A stretch of DNA of 64,000 nt from Streptomyces europaeiscabiei (GTDB lineage Bacteria > Actinomycetota > Actinomycetes > Streptomycetales > Streptomycetaceae): assembly GCF_036346855.1 (NCBI RefSeq), contig NZ_CP107841.1, forward strand, positions 4,468,001 to 4,532,000, read 5' to 3'. The position numbers and the translations under genes are program-made. The notes under the pieces are model-generated. The model did no database searches. It was not told where the DNA came from and worked only from the letters and a program-made list of their open reading frames with translations. Shown piece by piece: positions 25,175 through 33,969 of the stretch; positions within the stretch are counted from its first letter, which is position 1, and every line of letters starts with the position of its first letter.

Positions 25175-25594
25175 CTATCCCGCGGCCAGGGGCGTGGAGT
25201 TGAGTTCGCGTATCAACTGCGGGGTGAGCAGTTCGCCGGCCCGGTCGGCGAGAACGGCCATTTCGTAGCCGACCAGGCCGACGTCGCATCCCTCGGGAGC
25301 GAGGACGCCGAGGCAGCTGCCGTCGCGGATGCGACCGACCATGAGGAAGCCGCCGAGCATTTCGATCATGACGAGCTTCATGCCGTGGAAGCCGTGTGTT
25401 GTCGCCGCGTTCTGCGCGAGGCTGGTGATGCCCGAGACGACGGCGGCGAGGTGGTCGGCACGATCTCGGCCGAGGCCGTCCGAGGCGGCCATGAGGAGGC
25501 CGTCGGAGGAGACGGCGACGGCATCGATGACGCCGTCGGTGGTGCGTACGAACTCCGAGATGAGCCAGCCGAAACTCTGGACGGCGGTGGTCAC
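25175..25594 (-). CDS. cvnB: CvnB-like roadblock/LC7 domain protein
   Basis: A 139-residue roadblock/LC7-fold protein (FGWLISEFVRTTDGVIDAVA; SSDGLLMAASDGLGRDRADH). In Streptomyces conservons CvnB works with the sensor-like CvnA, CvnC (DUF742) and the GTPase CvnD as a signalling complex resembling a G-protein system. GTG start overlaps the cvnA stop by 4 bp (GTGA), showing translational coupling. No cvnC or cvnD follows; a LuxR remnant and repeats are found instead, so the conservon is incomplete here. Confidence 0.88.
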   Translation of the reverse strand: MTTAVQSFGWLISEFVRTTDGVIDAVAVSSDGLLMAASDGLGRDRADHLAAVVSGITSLAQNAATTHGFHGMKLVMIEMLGGFLMVGRIRDGSCLGVLAPEGCDVGLVGYEMAVLADRAGELLTPQLIRELNSTPLAAG

Positions 25595-27906
25595 GATGAC
25601 ACTCCTTGGGTGCTTCTGGCCTCGGCACGGGCGACACCTGCTCGGAAGCCGTTGAGCAGGGCGGAGACAGCGGGCCTGGCGGGCGGGGGTGCGGCGGCGC
25701 CGTTCTGGGCGGGGGCGAGCAGGCGCCCGGGAAGGACGAGGAGAGCGGACAGGCCGCCGCCGGGGGTGTCGAAGAGCTGGACCTGCGCGCCTTCACCGAG
25801 GCGGTGGACGAGCCGGCCGACGACGAGGTGGCCGAGGAACCGGGTGGGCGCGGCGAGAAGGGCTTCCTCGCCGGATTCGGAGAGACGAGTGCGCGCACGT
25901 TCCTTGTCGGCTTCGGACATGCCGATGCCGTGGTCGACGACGGCGAAGCAGTACGTGTCGTCCTCGGTGTCGTACCAGCCGTGCACCTCGACCGGTTCGG
26001 TCGGAGGTGAGAAGTTCAGCCCGTTCTCGACGAGTTCGGCGAGGAGGTGGGCGACATCCGCGACGGCGTGCCCGCGCACCCGCACCGGCTCCACCGCCGC
26101 GATCAGGACCCGCCGGTACTGCTCCACCTCGGCGACGGCGGACTGAACGACCTCCAGGCCGTCGGCGGGTGGTGCCGTGGGCCGCGGCGGATTCTGCCCG
26201 GCCAGGACCAGCAGGCTTTCGGCGTTGCGCCGCATACGGGTGGCGAGGTGGTCGAGCTCGAAGAGCTCGGCGAGGGCGTCCGGGTCGAGTTCCTGCCGTT
26301 CCAGGCGGGTGATGAGGCTGAGCTGGCGACGCACGAGGTTCTGGTTGCGGCGGCCGAGATTGGCGAGCGATTCGGTGGTGTTGCGGCGCAGGCCGGCCTG
26401 CTGGGCAGCCAGGTGGAGGGCGGTGTGTTCCACCTGGCGCAGGGACGCCGCGACCTCGGCGATCTCCGCCGCGCCACCCAGCAACCGTGCCTCGGGGGCG
26501 TCCGGGGCCTCCGTCGGCGGGAGGACCTCCCCTTGGTCCTGCGGGGACTGCTGGATACGGGCGACGGTCGCGGGCAGCCGGTGGCGCGCCACGTCGTGGG
26601 CGGCCGCGGCGAGTGCGCCGAGCGGGCGGGTGAGGGAACGCGAGGCGAAAGCGGCGAGGCCCGCGACGAGAGCGGCCATGAGCGTTCCCGCGACGAGGTA
26701 GGCGGCAAGGCCGAGTTCCGCTTCGTGACTGAGCCGGTCGGCCCGGTCCCGTACGTCGTCACCGACCGACTGCTGGACGGCGTACAGATCGTCGACGAGT
26801 ACGGTCATCGCGTCCCACCACGTGCCGACGTCGGCGCGCAGCGCGGAGCCGTCGGCGGCGCCCTCCGCCTGATTCTCGTAGGCGGTGGCGCGTTGGGCGT
26901 CCTTGGTGCCGAAAGCGTTCTTCAGGGCGGCGCGCTCGGGCGCGGTGGCGACCTGGCGGAAACGAGTGAGGGCGGCGACGCGGGTGGCGCGCACTTCGGT
27001 GAAGGTGAGGTACTCGCGGCCGTGGAAGGCTCCCTCGGCGAACACGCCGTTGAGGAGACCACGTTCGAGAGCGACGGACTCCTTGGCCGCAGCCAGCTCC
27101 CGCAACGCCGCCAAGCCGTCGCCCAGTTGACGGTCGGCGCGGGTGGCGGTCTCCGTCACCGGGTCGACGGCGTTGAGAGCGTCGACGGCGGTGGTGTAGA
27201 AGGCGAGGGTGGCGCTCCGGTCCGCGGTGTCCGTGCCGACGATGTCCCTGTCGGTCGTGCCTACGGTGTCCCCGTCGGTCGTGCCTACGGTGTCCCCGTC
27301 GGTAGGGGTGCCCTTGTCGACGGAGGTGTCCTTGTCGACGGGGGTGCCCTTGTCGACGGGGGTGCCCTTGTCGACGGAGGTGCCCTTGTCGGCTGCGGCA
27401 CGGATGGCGGTGAGGCGCCGCAGGTGCCGCTGGATGACCTCCGCGACGGCGGGTTCGTGGCGCATTCCGCGCAGCGCGGTGTCAACGCGCTTGCGCGTGG
27501 CGGCGAGTGGGGTGCGGAAGCTCTCCTCGCCGCCCAACAGGCCGTTCGTCAACCCGCGTTCGCGTTGCAGCTGGTGCACCAGCGCCTGGACCCGCAGGCT
27601 GAGGCCGACCTCGGCACGGGTCGTCCGCGCGTCGCCGAGGGCCTCGGCGCGGTCGTACATGGACAGACCGGCCACCGCCAGCAGCAAGCAGATCGGGACC
27701 GTGATGACCACCGTCACACGGCCTCTGATGCTGCGCCAGCCAGGCAGCGGACGACGGTTGTTGGGCAGCGGATGGTCGCCGGGGGTCGTTCGGCTGCCGT
27801 GGCGGCGCCCTGATCCGCCCCTGCCGAGACGGCCCTTGGCGATTGCGCCGAGCCCGCTGAGCCTGCCGGGCAGCGGCCGGGATGACGTCCACACCCTCAT
27901 ACTCAC
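25591..27906 (-). CDS. cvnA: CvnA-like sensor with nitrate/nitrite-sensing-type domain and GHKL ATPase
   Basis: A 771-residue membrane protein. A basic N-terminus and TM1 (about 64-84) are followed by an extracytoplasmic NIT-like helical domain (TRAEVGLSLRVQALVHQLQR; KESVALERGLLNGVFAEGAF). Then come TM2 (about 415-435), a HAMP-like linker and a GHKL ATPase domain (N-box ELVENGLNFSPP; G1 VVDHGIGMSE; FLGHLVVGRLV). The phosphoacceptor histidine region is atypical, as in other CvnA proteins. The NIT region is interrupted by short peptide repeats (DKGTPV and TDGDTVGT) encoded at about 27240-27395. GTG at 27906 or ATG at 27900. Confidence 0.88.
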   Translation of the reverse strand: MSMRVWTSSRPLPGRLSGLGAIAKGRLGRGGSGRRHGSRTTPGDHPLPNNRRPLPGWRSIRGRVTVVITVPICLLLAVAGLSMYDRAEALGDARTTRAEVGLSLRVQALVHQLQRERGLTNGLLGGEESFRTPLAATRKRVDTALRGMRHEPAVAEVIQRHLRRLTAIRAAADKGTSVDKGTPVDKGTPVDKDTSVDKGTPTDGDTVGTTDGDTVGTTDRDIVGTDTADRSATLAFYTTAVDALNAVDPVTETATRADRQLGDGLAALRELAAAKESVALERGLLNGVFAEGAFHGREYLTFTEVRATRVAALTRFRQVATAPERAALKNAFGTKDAQRATAYENQAEGAADGSALRADVGTWWDAMTVLVDDLYAVQQSVGDDVRDRADRLSHEAELGLAAYLVAGTLMAALVAGLAAFASRSLTRPLGALAAAAHDVARHRLPATVARIQQSPQDQGEVLPPTEAPDAPEARLLGGAAEIAEVAASLRQVEHTALHLAAQQAGLRRNTTESLANLGRRNQNLVRRQLSLITRLERQELDPDALAELFELDHLATRMRRNAESLLVLAGQNPPRPTAPPADGLEVVQSAVAEVEQYRRVLIAAVEPVRVRGHAVADVAHLLAELVENGLNFSPPTEPVEVHGWYDTEDDTYCFAVVDHGIGMSEADKERARTRLSESGEEALLAAPTRFLGHLVVGRLVHRLGEGAQVQLFDTPGGGLSALLVLPGRLLAPAQNGAAAPPPARPAVSALLNGFRAGVARAEARSTQGVSS
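27246..27392. repeat. In-frame minisatellite within cvnA
   Basis: Two adjacent arrays: a 24-bp unit (TCGGTCGTGCCTACGGTGTC...) repeated about twice at 27246-27300, and an 18-bp unit (GGGGTGCCCTTGTCGACG) repeated about five times at 27305-27392. Unit lengths are multiples of three, so copy-number change keeps the frame. Confidence 0.8.
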
Positions 27907-28188
27907 GAAGCTAGTCCGGCTGCCGTGGCGGCCGGTTTCCGGCCTGTTAGGCCCGTGGGAACTTCAGTTGCGCCGCCCTCACACCGCATGGCAGGAGACT
28001 GTGACCGTGCAGGGCAGGACGAGTGCCCGGGCTCGTCCACCACGCGGAGGCCTGACGCCAGCCTTCTGATGCGGCTGCCGTATACGAGGGGCCTTCTCTG
28101 CCGCCTGCCTCCTCGGTGTCTCCGTTCCTGCCTCTTCCGCAAGGGGAAGGTCGCCGCGGCGCTCCGCGTTGGTGCTTCTGTTGCTTCG

Positions 28189-29583
28189 TCAGTCGCCGGT
28201 TTCCGTCTTGTCCTCGGCGGTGGTCATGGGGACCCAGCCACGGGGGTCGCGGTACCAGTAGTGCGGTAGCTCCTCGATGCCGGTGGTGCGGAACGGGCGG
28301 CCGTGGTCGTCGATGCGCACCGTGCCGGTTCGGCCCTGTGAGGACCAGTCGAGTTCGAGGTACCAGTCGCAGGTGCAGGACTCGGTGCTCGCGGCGAGCA
28401 TCAGGACCTCCGGCTCCCGCAGGGACACCTGGTAGGGGAAGTCGATCGCGGGGGCCGGTCTGTCCGGGTCGTTGCCCGGCATCGACCGGGCCAGGGGCCG
28501 GTTCGCGTCGAGGTTCACGGAGAAGTGGCGGGGGATGAGGACGGCGCCGCAGCCTCCGTACGTGGAGTAGGCGATGCCCCGGCGGGCGGCGGGGGTGGTG
28601 CGGCCGGCCACGCGCACATGCAGTGCCTCCAGGACGACGGCTGCGGAGCCGCGTCCCTGCACCGAGATCCGCAGATTGGTGGTGCGCCCGTGCACCGCCT
28701 CCAGGGACGCGGCCCACACCGCGGCGTCCGCCGGGATCGGCGGCGGTGGGACCTGCTGCGGTGGCTTGTCGATGACGTAGTTGTGGTCGCATTCGAGCCG
28801 CCAGAGCTGGGAGTTGGCCGTCCAGGTGAGCGGGACCGGCGGCGGGACCGTACCGCCGCTCGCCCGGTTCTTCTGCGGGCCGCCGTCGCTGTGCGTGGCC
28901 GACGCTGAGGGTTCCGGTGCGGTGGGGGCGGAGGCCGAGGCCGCCGACTCACCGCCACCGGAAGGGGGCCCGGAGGCGGATGTGGCGAGGCCGACGAGCG
29001 CGATGGCGAGCGAGGCCGCCAGTACTGTCGATCGCACGGGCCGCCGTCGGAGGCGCCCGGCATGGGGCCGCCGGTCGGCCGGTGAGGCCGGCGCCGAGCG
29101 TGGGTCGGCCGCTGGGGTAGGCCCCGGGCGCGGGACGACCACTGAGATCGGCCGCGGGCGCGGATCGACCACTGGGGTAGGCCCCGGGCGCGGATCGGCC
29201 ACTGAGATCGGCTCGGGTGCCTCGTCCGACGGGCTGCTGTGACTCGCGGAAGCAGCCGATGCCGATGCCGCGGTGCTCGTGGTGTCGTGGGGCGTCGGTG
29301 CCCGCCGGGCATCGGACGGGCGTGGTCGTTTCCGTGCCGCGGCTGCCAGGATCCACCGGCGGTGCAACTCCACGCGTTCCTCGGAGGAGGCTCCGCAGAG
29401 TGCGGCGAACCGCTCGATCCCGGTGAAGTCCTTGGGAACCGCCTCACCGGCGCAGTAGCGGTGCAACGTGGAGGCGTTCGTTCCCAGAGGGCGGGCCAGC
29501 GCCGCGTAGCTGCGGTCTGTGCGCTCCTTCAGACGCGCCAGCAGTAGCGCGAACTCCGCTACGTCATCGTGGATTGCATCCAT
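28189..29583 (-). CDS. HTH-domain protein with TM segment and extracytoplasmic C-terminus
   Basis: A 464-residue protein. The N-terminal about 85 residues form an HTH like that of Streptomyces XRE proteins (SYAALARPLGTNASTLHRYC; VPKDFTGIERFAALCGAS). Next is a low-complexity region with tandem DPRPGPTPVV-type decapeptides (about 130-180), one membrane helix (about 200-220; VLAASLAIALVGLATSA) and a roughly 240-residue extracytoplasmic domain with Trp/Cys residues (WRLECDHNYVID; CTCDWYLELDW). The layout suggests direct signal reception outside and DNA or protein contact inside. The ATG at 29583 is chosen; longer starts exist. Function unproven. Confidence 0.68.
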   Translation of the reverse strand: MDAIHDDVAEFALLLARLKERTDRSYAALARPLGTNASTLHRYCAGEAVPKDFTGIERFAALCGASSEERVELHRRWILAAAARKRPRPSDARRAPTPHDTTSTAASASAASASHSSPSDEAPEPISVADPRPGPTPVVDPRPRPISVVVPRPGPTPAADPRSAPASPADRRPHAGRLRRRPVRSTVLAASLAIALVGLATSASGPPSGGGESAASASAPTAPEPSASATHSDGGPQKNRASGGTVPPPVPLTWTANSQLWRLECDHNYVIDKPPQQVPPPPIPADAAVWAASLEAVHGRTTNLRISVQGRGSAAVVLEALHVRVAGRTTPAARRGIAYSTYGGCGAVLIPRHFSVNLDANRPLARSMPGNDPDRPAPAIDFPYQVSLREPEVLMLAASTESCTCDWYLELDWSSQGRTGTVRIDDHGRPFRTTGIEELPHYWYRDPRGWVPMTTAEDKTETGD

Positions 29584-30346
29584 GTGGTCCGTACTCGCAT
29601 CCATCCGTCGGCCTGTGCCGTCATGTCCTGATCCGGGACGACATCCCAGGCACTCCCCCACAGGTGCACGTCAATACGGCTGGGATGGTTGCAGGGTCGC
29701 GCCGTCCCTCTCCCCCAGACCACCGTCACCCGCGGTCCTGGGGCGCCGCCTTCTGCACCGCCGCCGGCCGGGCCCGCACACCGCATCGGAGCACCGCTTC
29801 CCGCCGGTGAGCCGCGCGGCCTGAAGGAGTGGGTCGGGGACGTCGACGCACCCGACTTGGCAGCGGGGGCTCTGAGGCAGGGCCGTTTGCACCGTCGCCG
29901 GCCGAGGCTGCGGGCGCGGGTCGAGGCCACCGGGTACCCGGACGCCGACCTCAGGGGGATTCCCATCCCAGACCGGCATCCCAGGCTGCCCTGTCTCCGC
30001 AGGTTGCCGGAGGTGGGATCGTCCCACCGTTGCAAGTCGGAGGCAGCCGTTGCCCCAAGCCCACGAGGCATCCGACGCTATGGCTGTCGCACCGGCTGAA
30101 GCGGCCGATCGCACGGCAACACCACGGCACCCCGACCCACCCGTCCGCTGGGACACCCATCTCTTCGGGCACCCGGGTGCGGGGCGCGGACGCTCACGGG
30201 GTCGCCCGACCGCCTTCGCCCCCGCCACGGCCACCGCCACCGCCACGGCCACCGCCACCGCGGTCCGAGGGAGAGGCGGGTGGTGTGGCGGCGGCAGCCG
30301 AGCACGCGACCTCATACCGAATACCGATCAGAAGAGGAACACGCAC
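29584..30346. other. Gene-free stretch
   Basis: No convincing gene. Contains CCACGG/CCACCG short tandem repeats at about 30215-30262 and the promoter region of the secreted-protein gene at 30347. Several long frames here are GC-driven shadows. Confidence 0.45.
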
Positions 30347-30958
30347 ATGAACATGAAGTCCCTTGCGACCCACCGTGTGGCCGTGGCCGCAGGTCTCGTC
30401 CTGGCTCTCGGGTGTGGTGTGTCGGCACAGGCCTCCGCCACCGGGCCGCGGACGATCAGCGGGAAGGCCAACGACGCGGTGACGCACCGCTCGGGCGGCA
30501 GCAGCGCCAAGAGCACCATCGCCGCCTGCTCCCAGAAGGTCCTCGGGGTGTCCGCCGTGACGGAGCCCGCAGACAGCAAGGACGCCAGGCACCTCCTCCT
30601 CACTGTCCAGAACGCCGGCGACAAGAAGTGCAACCTCTACCGCTACCCCCTCGTGCGGCTTGGTGACGGCCGGAACACGGCCCGCGTGATCAAGGAGAGC
30701 GACCCGCACCCGGGGATGCCCGTCACTCTCGCTCCGGGTGAGGAGGGCTATGCCGCTCTGCTCGTCAACGGCCCCATGGATGAGTACGAGGCGAAGAGCA
30801 TCACCCTCAGCCTCCAGGGTCGTAAGTCCGGCAGCAGCGCGGGCAAGCCGATCGATGTCCCCATGCCCGTCCCCACGTTGTACGCCAACGACTTTCAGCG
30901 TGTCACCTACTGGACGACTGCTCCCGGCTACGCCCTGGACTTCATCATGTCGAAATGA
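30347..30958 (+). CDS. Secreted DUF4232-like protein
   Basis: A 203-residue protein with a signal peptide (MNMKSLATHRVAVAAGLVLA, cleavage near AQASA). A beta-sandwich-type domain of the DUF4232 pattern follows (DARHLLLTVQNAGDKKCNLY; MPVTLAPGEEGYAALLVNG) with two cysteines (C62 and C97) that could pair. DUF4232 proteins are abundant secreted or lipoproteins of actinobacteria with unknown roles. ATG at 30347 with GAAGAGGAA upstream. A strong terminator follows at 31073-31139. Single-gene unit. Confidence 0.78.
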   Translation: MNMKSLATHRVAVAAGLVLALGCGVSAQASATGPRTISGKANDAVTHRSGGSSAKSTIAACSQKVLGVSAVTEPADSKDARHLLLTVQNAGDKKCNLYRYPLVRLGDGRNTARVIKESDPHPGMPVTLAPGEEGYAALLVNGPMDEYEAKSITLSLQGRKSGSSAGKPIDVPMPVPTLYANDFQRVTYWTTAPGYALDFIMSK

Positions 30959-31072
30959 CGGACCTCGATCGCAACCGCCGGGTGAGGCGGGTGGGGGGTA
31001 CAGGGATACAGGCCGGCGTCTCGGCTGGATGGCGGCCGACCGCGGCCGACCGCGGCCGACCTGACGCCGGAA

Positions 31073-31139
31073 GGAGCCGCGGCTGACGCGGTCGCCCCAC
31101 CGCAACAGTGCGGTGGGGCGACCCTTCAGCCGCGGCTCC
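31073..31139 (+). terminator. Double-stem terminator after the DUF4232 gene
   Basis: Outer arms GGAGCCGCGGCTGA / TCAGCCGCGGCTCC and inner arms GTCGCCCCACCGCA / TGCGGTGGGGCGAC are all perfect. No T-run follows, as is common in Streptomyces. Confidence 0.8.
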
Positions 31140-31189
31140 CCTGCACCACATTTACCGACTTCGGCGCCTCGGGGTCGGTTCGGTCTGTG

Positions 31190-31480
31190 GAGAGCGAGGC
31201 CGGTATCGGCGGGAAACCCGCCGAGGATGTGTGCCGGTACGCAGCGCGTCGAGTCGCCCGCGGAGCAGAGCCTCCCACTCGCTGAGAGCGCGGGCAGCCA
31301 GGTTGGCCGGGCTCCGCTCGATGTCCGCCCACAGACCGTCCACCGGGTTGTGGACCGACGCTTCAGCCACCCGTAACTCCCGGGCGGTGCAAGGAGCTTC
31401 GATGCCCTCCTCGAAGAGGCCCACGGCCCGCATACGTGCCTCTTCCCGGCGCCTGCGCTGCTCGGCGGTCAGCCCGCCCC
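31190..31480 (-). pseudogene. Remnant of an IS630-like transposase (N-terminal HTH)
   Basis: The minus-strand frame reads GGGLTAEQRRRREEARMRAV, then FEEGIEAPCTARELRVAEAS. This resembles the N-terminal HTH of IS630-family transposases (LT.E.R.RRE..R..AA..F..G....IA..LRVS..SV). The catalytic domain is absent and the C-terminus degenerates. Confidence 0.45.
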
Positions 31481-31566
31481 CCGTCCGGATGACGCACGCT
31501 TGCGGGCGACAGCCAAGACTGCCCCGTCCGGATGACGCACGCTTGCGGGCGACAGCCGAGACTGCC
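31481..31566. repeat. 43-bp tandem duplication
   Basis: Units 31481-31523 and 31524-31566 (CCGTCCGGATGACGCACGCT...) differ at one base. They lie at the 5' side of the IS630 remnant. Confidence 0.9.
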
Positions 31567-31770
31567 CCTGTCACGAGGTCTGCCGAAGGCCCGGACTCCA
31601 TAACGCCATAACGCCAAGGTCAACAGACGGGGCGATCGGGTGAAATGGCGACTTCTAGCCTGCTTACCGACCAATCGGTTATTTCCGGTCAGTACATTCC
31701 CCACGTCGACTCCTCCACTCGCTCCCGGAGCCTGACCGCAGCGGACCTTCACGGACAGGAGAAACCGTAG

Positions 31771-32403
31771 ATGACAAGACACGGATTGAGGCGGCGCATG
31801 TCTGCCCTCGGCACGGTGGTGGGGCTGGGCGTCACACTGCCGTTTGCCCTGTCGGCCACGCCCGCCCATGCTCAGCCGATCCTGAGCGTCGACAAGAGCC
31901 ACGAAGGGAACTTCGCACGGGGAGGGCAGGGTGTCTACACCATCACCGTGACCAACAGCGGCGATGAGCCGGCCTCGCCGCTCACCCTCACGGACAACCT
32001 TCCCACGGGTCTCACGGTTGCGGACATCCAAGGCGACCTCGCGTCTACCTGTAACGTCACCAACAGCGGTACGACGGTCACTTGCAATGGTGGCTGGGGT
32101 CTTGCCGGTCCTGGCTCCACCGAATTCGTGATCACAGTCAACGTCGCCGACGACGCACCGTGTTCCGTCACCAACACCGTCACGGTCACCCAAGGGGGAG
32201 GTACAACCGTCTCGGACAGTGACCAGACGACGATCACCGGAGGCGACTGCGACAACGGAGGCGGTGGCGGTGGGGGCTCGATCCTGCCGATCAACCTCAA
32301 CGGTGTCATCCCGATGTTCAACAACATCAGCATCAACGACAACATCAACAGCCCCGGCGCCAGCAACGACAGCCGCCAGACCTTCCGGCTGGACGCGCCC
32401 TGA
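31771..32403 (+). CDS. Secreted DUF11-type protein with Asn-rich C-terminal tail
   Basis: A 210-residue protein. The signal peptide ends near ATPAHA (residues 30-35). One immunoglobulin-like DUF11 repeat follows (residues about 37-155; GVYTITVTNSGDEPASPLTL, LTDNLPTGLTV), then a Gly linker and a tail GVIPMFNNISINDNINSPGA rich in Asn. DUF11 domains occur in cell-surface and spore-coat-associated proteins. The tail has the polar, Asn-rich look of proteins found at the surface of aerial hyphae, but no chaplin or rodlin signature is present. ATG at 31771 with AGGAGA upstream. Confidence 0.7.
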   Translation: MTRHGLRRRMSALGTVVGLGVTLPFALSATPAHAQPILSVDKSHEGNFARGGQGVYTITVTNSGDEPASPLTLTDNLPTGLTVADIQGDLASTCNVTNSGTTVTCNGGWGLAGPGSTEFVITVNVADDAPCSVTNTVTVTQGGGTTVSDSDQTTITGGDCDNGGGGGGGSILPINLNGVIPMFNNISINDNINSPGASNDSRQTFRLDAP

Positions 32404-32790
32404 GCTGTGGCGTCGCACCCCGCATCACACCCCGTACGCGTTCTGGACCGAGTCACTGTCACGCAAGCGCGAAGCTCCAGCCGGTAGTCGCTGCTGATCG
32501 AGGTTGCTCGGGCACACTTCCTCGACACCGTCGTTGCGGCACGGCCGTGGGTCCAAGGGAATGCGGGTCACGCGAGTTTGAGCCGACGTCATCGAGCCAA
32601 CCCTGAGCACTCCTGACATCCACGGCTGACATCGAAAAGGGCGCACAGTCAGCCCTTCCGCCCAGAGGGCGGGAGGGCTCCTGCGCTTGCGACACCTATC
32701 AGCGGCGCTCCGTTTCTGCCCCACCGCTGCGCTCCGCCGCTGCTCCGCCGAGGTGCGCGGGTGGGCGAGTCGCTCTTGACGCGAGCTGCG
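32404..32790. other. Gene-free stretch with a shared 21-bp sequence
   Basis: No gene seen. CTGACATCCACGGCTGACAT at 32613-32632 also occurs at 23409-23428. A hairpin AGCCCTTCCGCCC / GGGCGGGAGGGCT lies at about 32652-32679. Confidence 0.45.
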
Positions 32791-32794
32791 TCAC

Positions 32795-33290
32795 TGGGCG
32801 CTGATGGCGTCGGCGGGTGGGGTGCGCAGTGCCTGGCGGGTGGGGAGTTCGATGGTGGGGAAAGCCGTGACGGTGACGGTGAGCGCGAGGGCGGGCAGAC
32901 GGTGGCGGTGAGCGCGAGGGCGGGCAGCAGCCATGCGGGGCCCGCGGGCCAGGGGCGGCCGAGGAAGCCCTGACCCAGGAGGGCGAAGGCCGCCGCCCGC
33001 ACGCCGGTCGTGTCCCGTACGTCCGCGAGCGTGGCGGCGGGCAGTCCGCCCAGGCCCGGCGCGCTCAGCCGCTGCTGGGCGAGGGTGCCGGTGCGGGTCT
33101 CGTCCGCCGTGGCGGCCAGCAAGGTGGTCTGGGTGAGGGTGTACGTCAGCACGAACACGGCGGCCATGGCCAGGGTGCTGACGATCCCCGCGTTGCGCAG
33201 GGCGTAGGCGCGGACGTTGGCCATCGCCAGCCACGTCGGCGCGGAGACGCCGGAGCGTGTGCGCCGGGCCGCCGCGTTCCCGATGCCCCG
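32795..33290 (-). pseudogene. FtsX-family permease remnant
   Basis: The frame reads SGVSAPTWLAMANVRAYALR, then GIVSTLAMAAVFVLTYTLTQ and QRLSAPGLGGLPAATLADVR, as in the last part of an ABC-exporter FtsX permease. An internal stretch is missing after GVRAAA. The C-terminal TM and the RQALRTPPADAISAQ end are in another frame, displaced by a 29-bp duplication (32878-32898 repeated at 32907-32927). The N-terminal half and an ATPase partner are absent. Confidence 0.65.
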
Positions 33291-33295
33291 GCGCT

Positions 33296-33545
33296 CTACG
33301 GCGGCCCGCCTGAGCGCACGCCTGAGCACGTAGCGCTCCACCTGGACGACGAACTCTCCGGCACCGGCAAGGGTCCGGAGCGGCCGTACCTCGTCGTCTC
33401 CGCAGACGCCGAGTACGCCGAAGCCCCAGTCCCGCGGAACGATCGCGTCGACGCCGACGTCCGTGGACCGTGCGCCCGCGTGCCTGCCCCACGCCCGGTC
33501 GGCGCCCACCCCCGGCCGACCGACCACCACGACATGCCGCAGGTC
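33296..33545 (-). pseudogene. Unidentified coding-like remnant
   Basis: In frame with the permease remnant but without a start: RHVVVVGRPGVGADRAWGRH and VDAIVPRDWGFGVLGVCGDD look like real protein sequence. No family is recognised. It ends near the tail of the amphi-Trp gene, which overlaps it slightly on the same strand. Confidence 0.35.
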
Positions 33546-33969
33546 ACGGCGCGATGGTCGGTCGGCCCGAGGTCTCCGGCACAGCTCCGGGCGTTTTCGT
33601 GGCGGACGGCTTCGTGGTTTTGCTCCTGCTGGTGCCCGTGCTGCTCCGGGCAGGCTTGGCGGCCGCGTTCTTCCGCCTCGTGGCCTTCCCCGTGCCTGCG
33701 GCCGTCCGCGACGGCGCTGTCCGGGTCGGTGCGGTCCGGGTCGGTGCGGTCGGCCACTTGAACTCGATCTCCAGCTCGATCTCGCCGTCACCGATCTCGA
33801 CCTCGACCTCGCTGCGAAGGTCGTCGGGAATCCGCAGGCTCAGTGTTCCGTGGCCGAGTTCCACGTCGGCTTCCCCGCCCTCCCGCAACGCGGCTGCGAG
33901 GGCCGTGAGCTGGTCAGCCGCCTCAAGGCGTGAGAGCGAGCGCTTCTGCTCGAACTTGAGGTCTCTCAT
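33544..33969 (-). CDS. Amphi-Trp domain protein with basic low-complexity tail
   Basis: A 141-residue protein. Residues 1-75 match the amphi-Trp domain pattern (MRDLKFEQKRSLSRLEAADQ; LGHGTLSLRIPDDLRSEVEV), a small beta domain common in archaea and actinobacteria. The rest is a Thr/Ala/Lys/Arg-rich tail (PTRTAPTRTAPSRTA), probably disordered and perhaps nucleic-acid-binding. ATG at 33969. The tail runs into decayed DNA, so it may have been longer or shorter originally. Function unknown. Confidence 0.7.
   Translation of the reverse strand: MRDLKFEQKRSLSRLEAADQLTALAAALREGGEADVELGHGTLSLRIPDDLRSEVEVEIGDGEIELEIEFKWPTAPTRTAPTRTAPSRTAAGTGKATRRKNAAAKPARSSTGTSRSKTTKPSATKTPGAVPETSGRPTIAP

Noticed and set aside
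27246..27392. Tandem repeats as a CRISPR array
   Set aside because: 18- and 24-bp units are directly adjacent without spacers and lie in frame inside a gene.
26047..27813. 588-codon plus-strand frame antisense to cvnA
   Set aside because: Shadow frame; the minus strand has the sensor and ATPase motifs.
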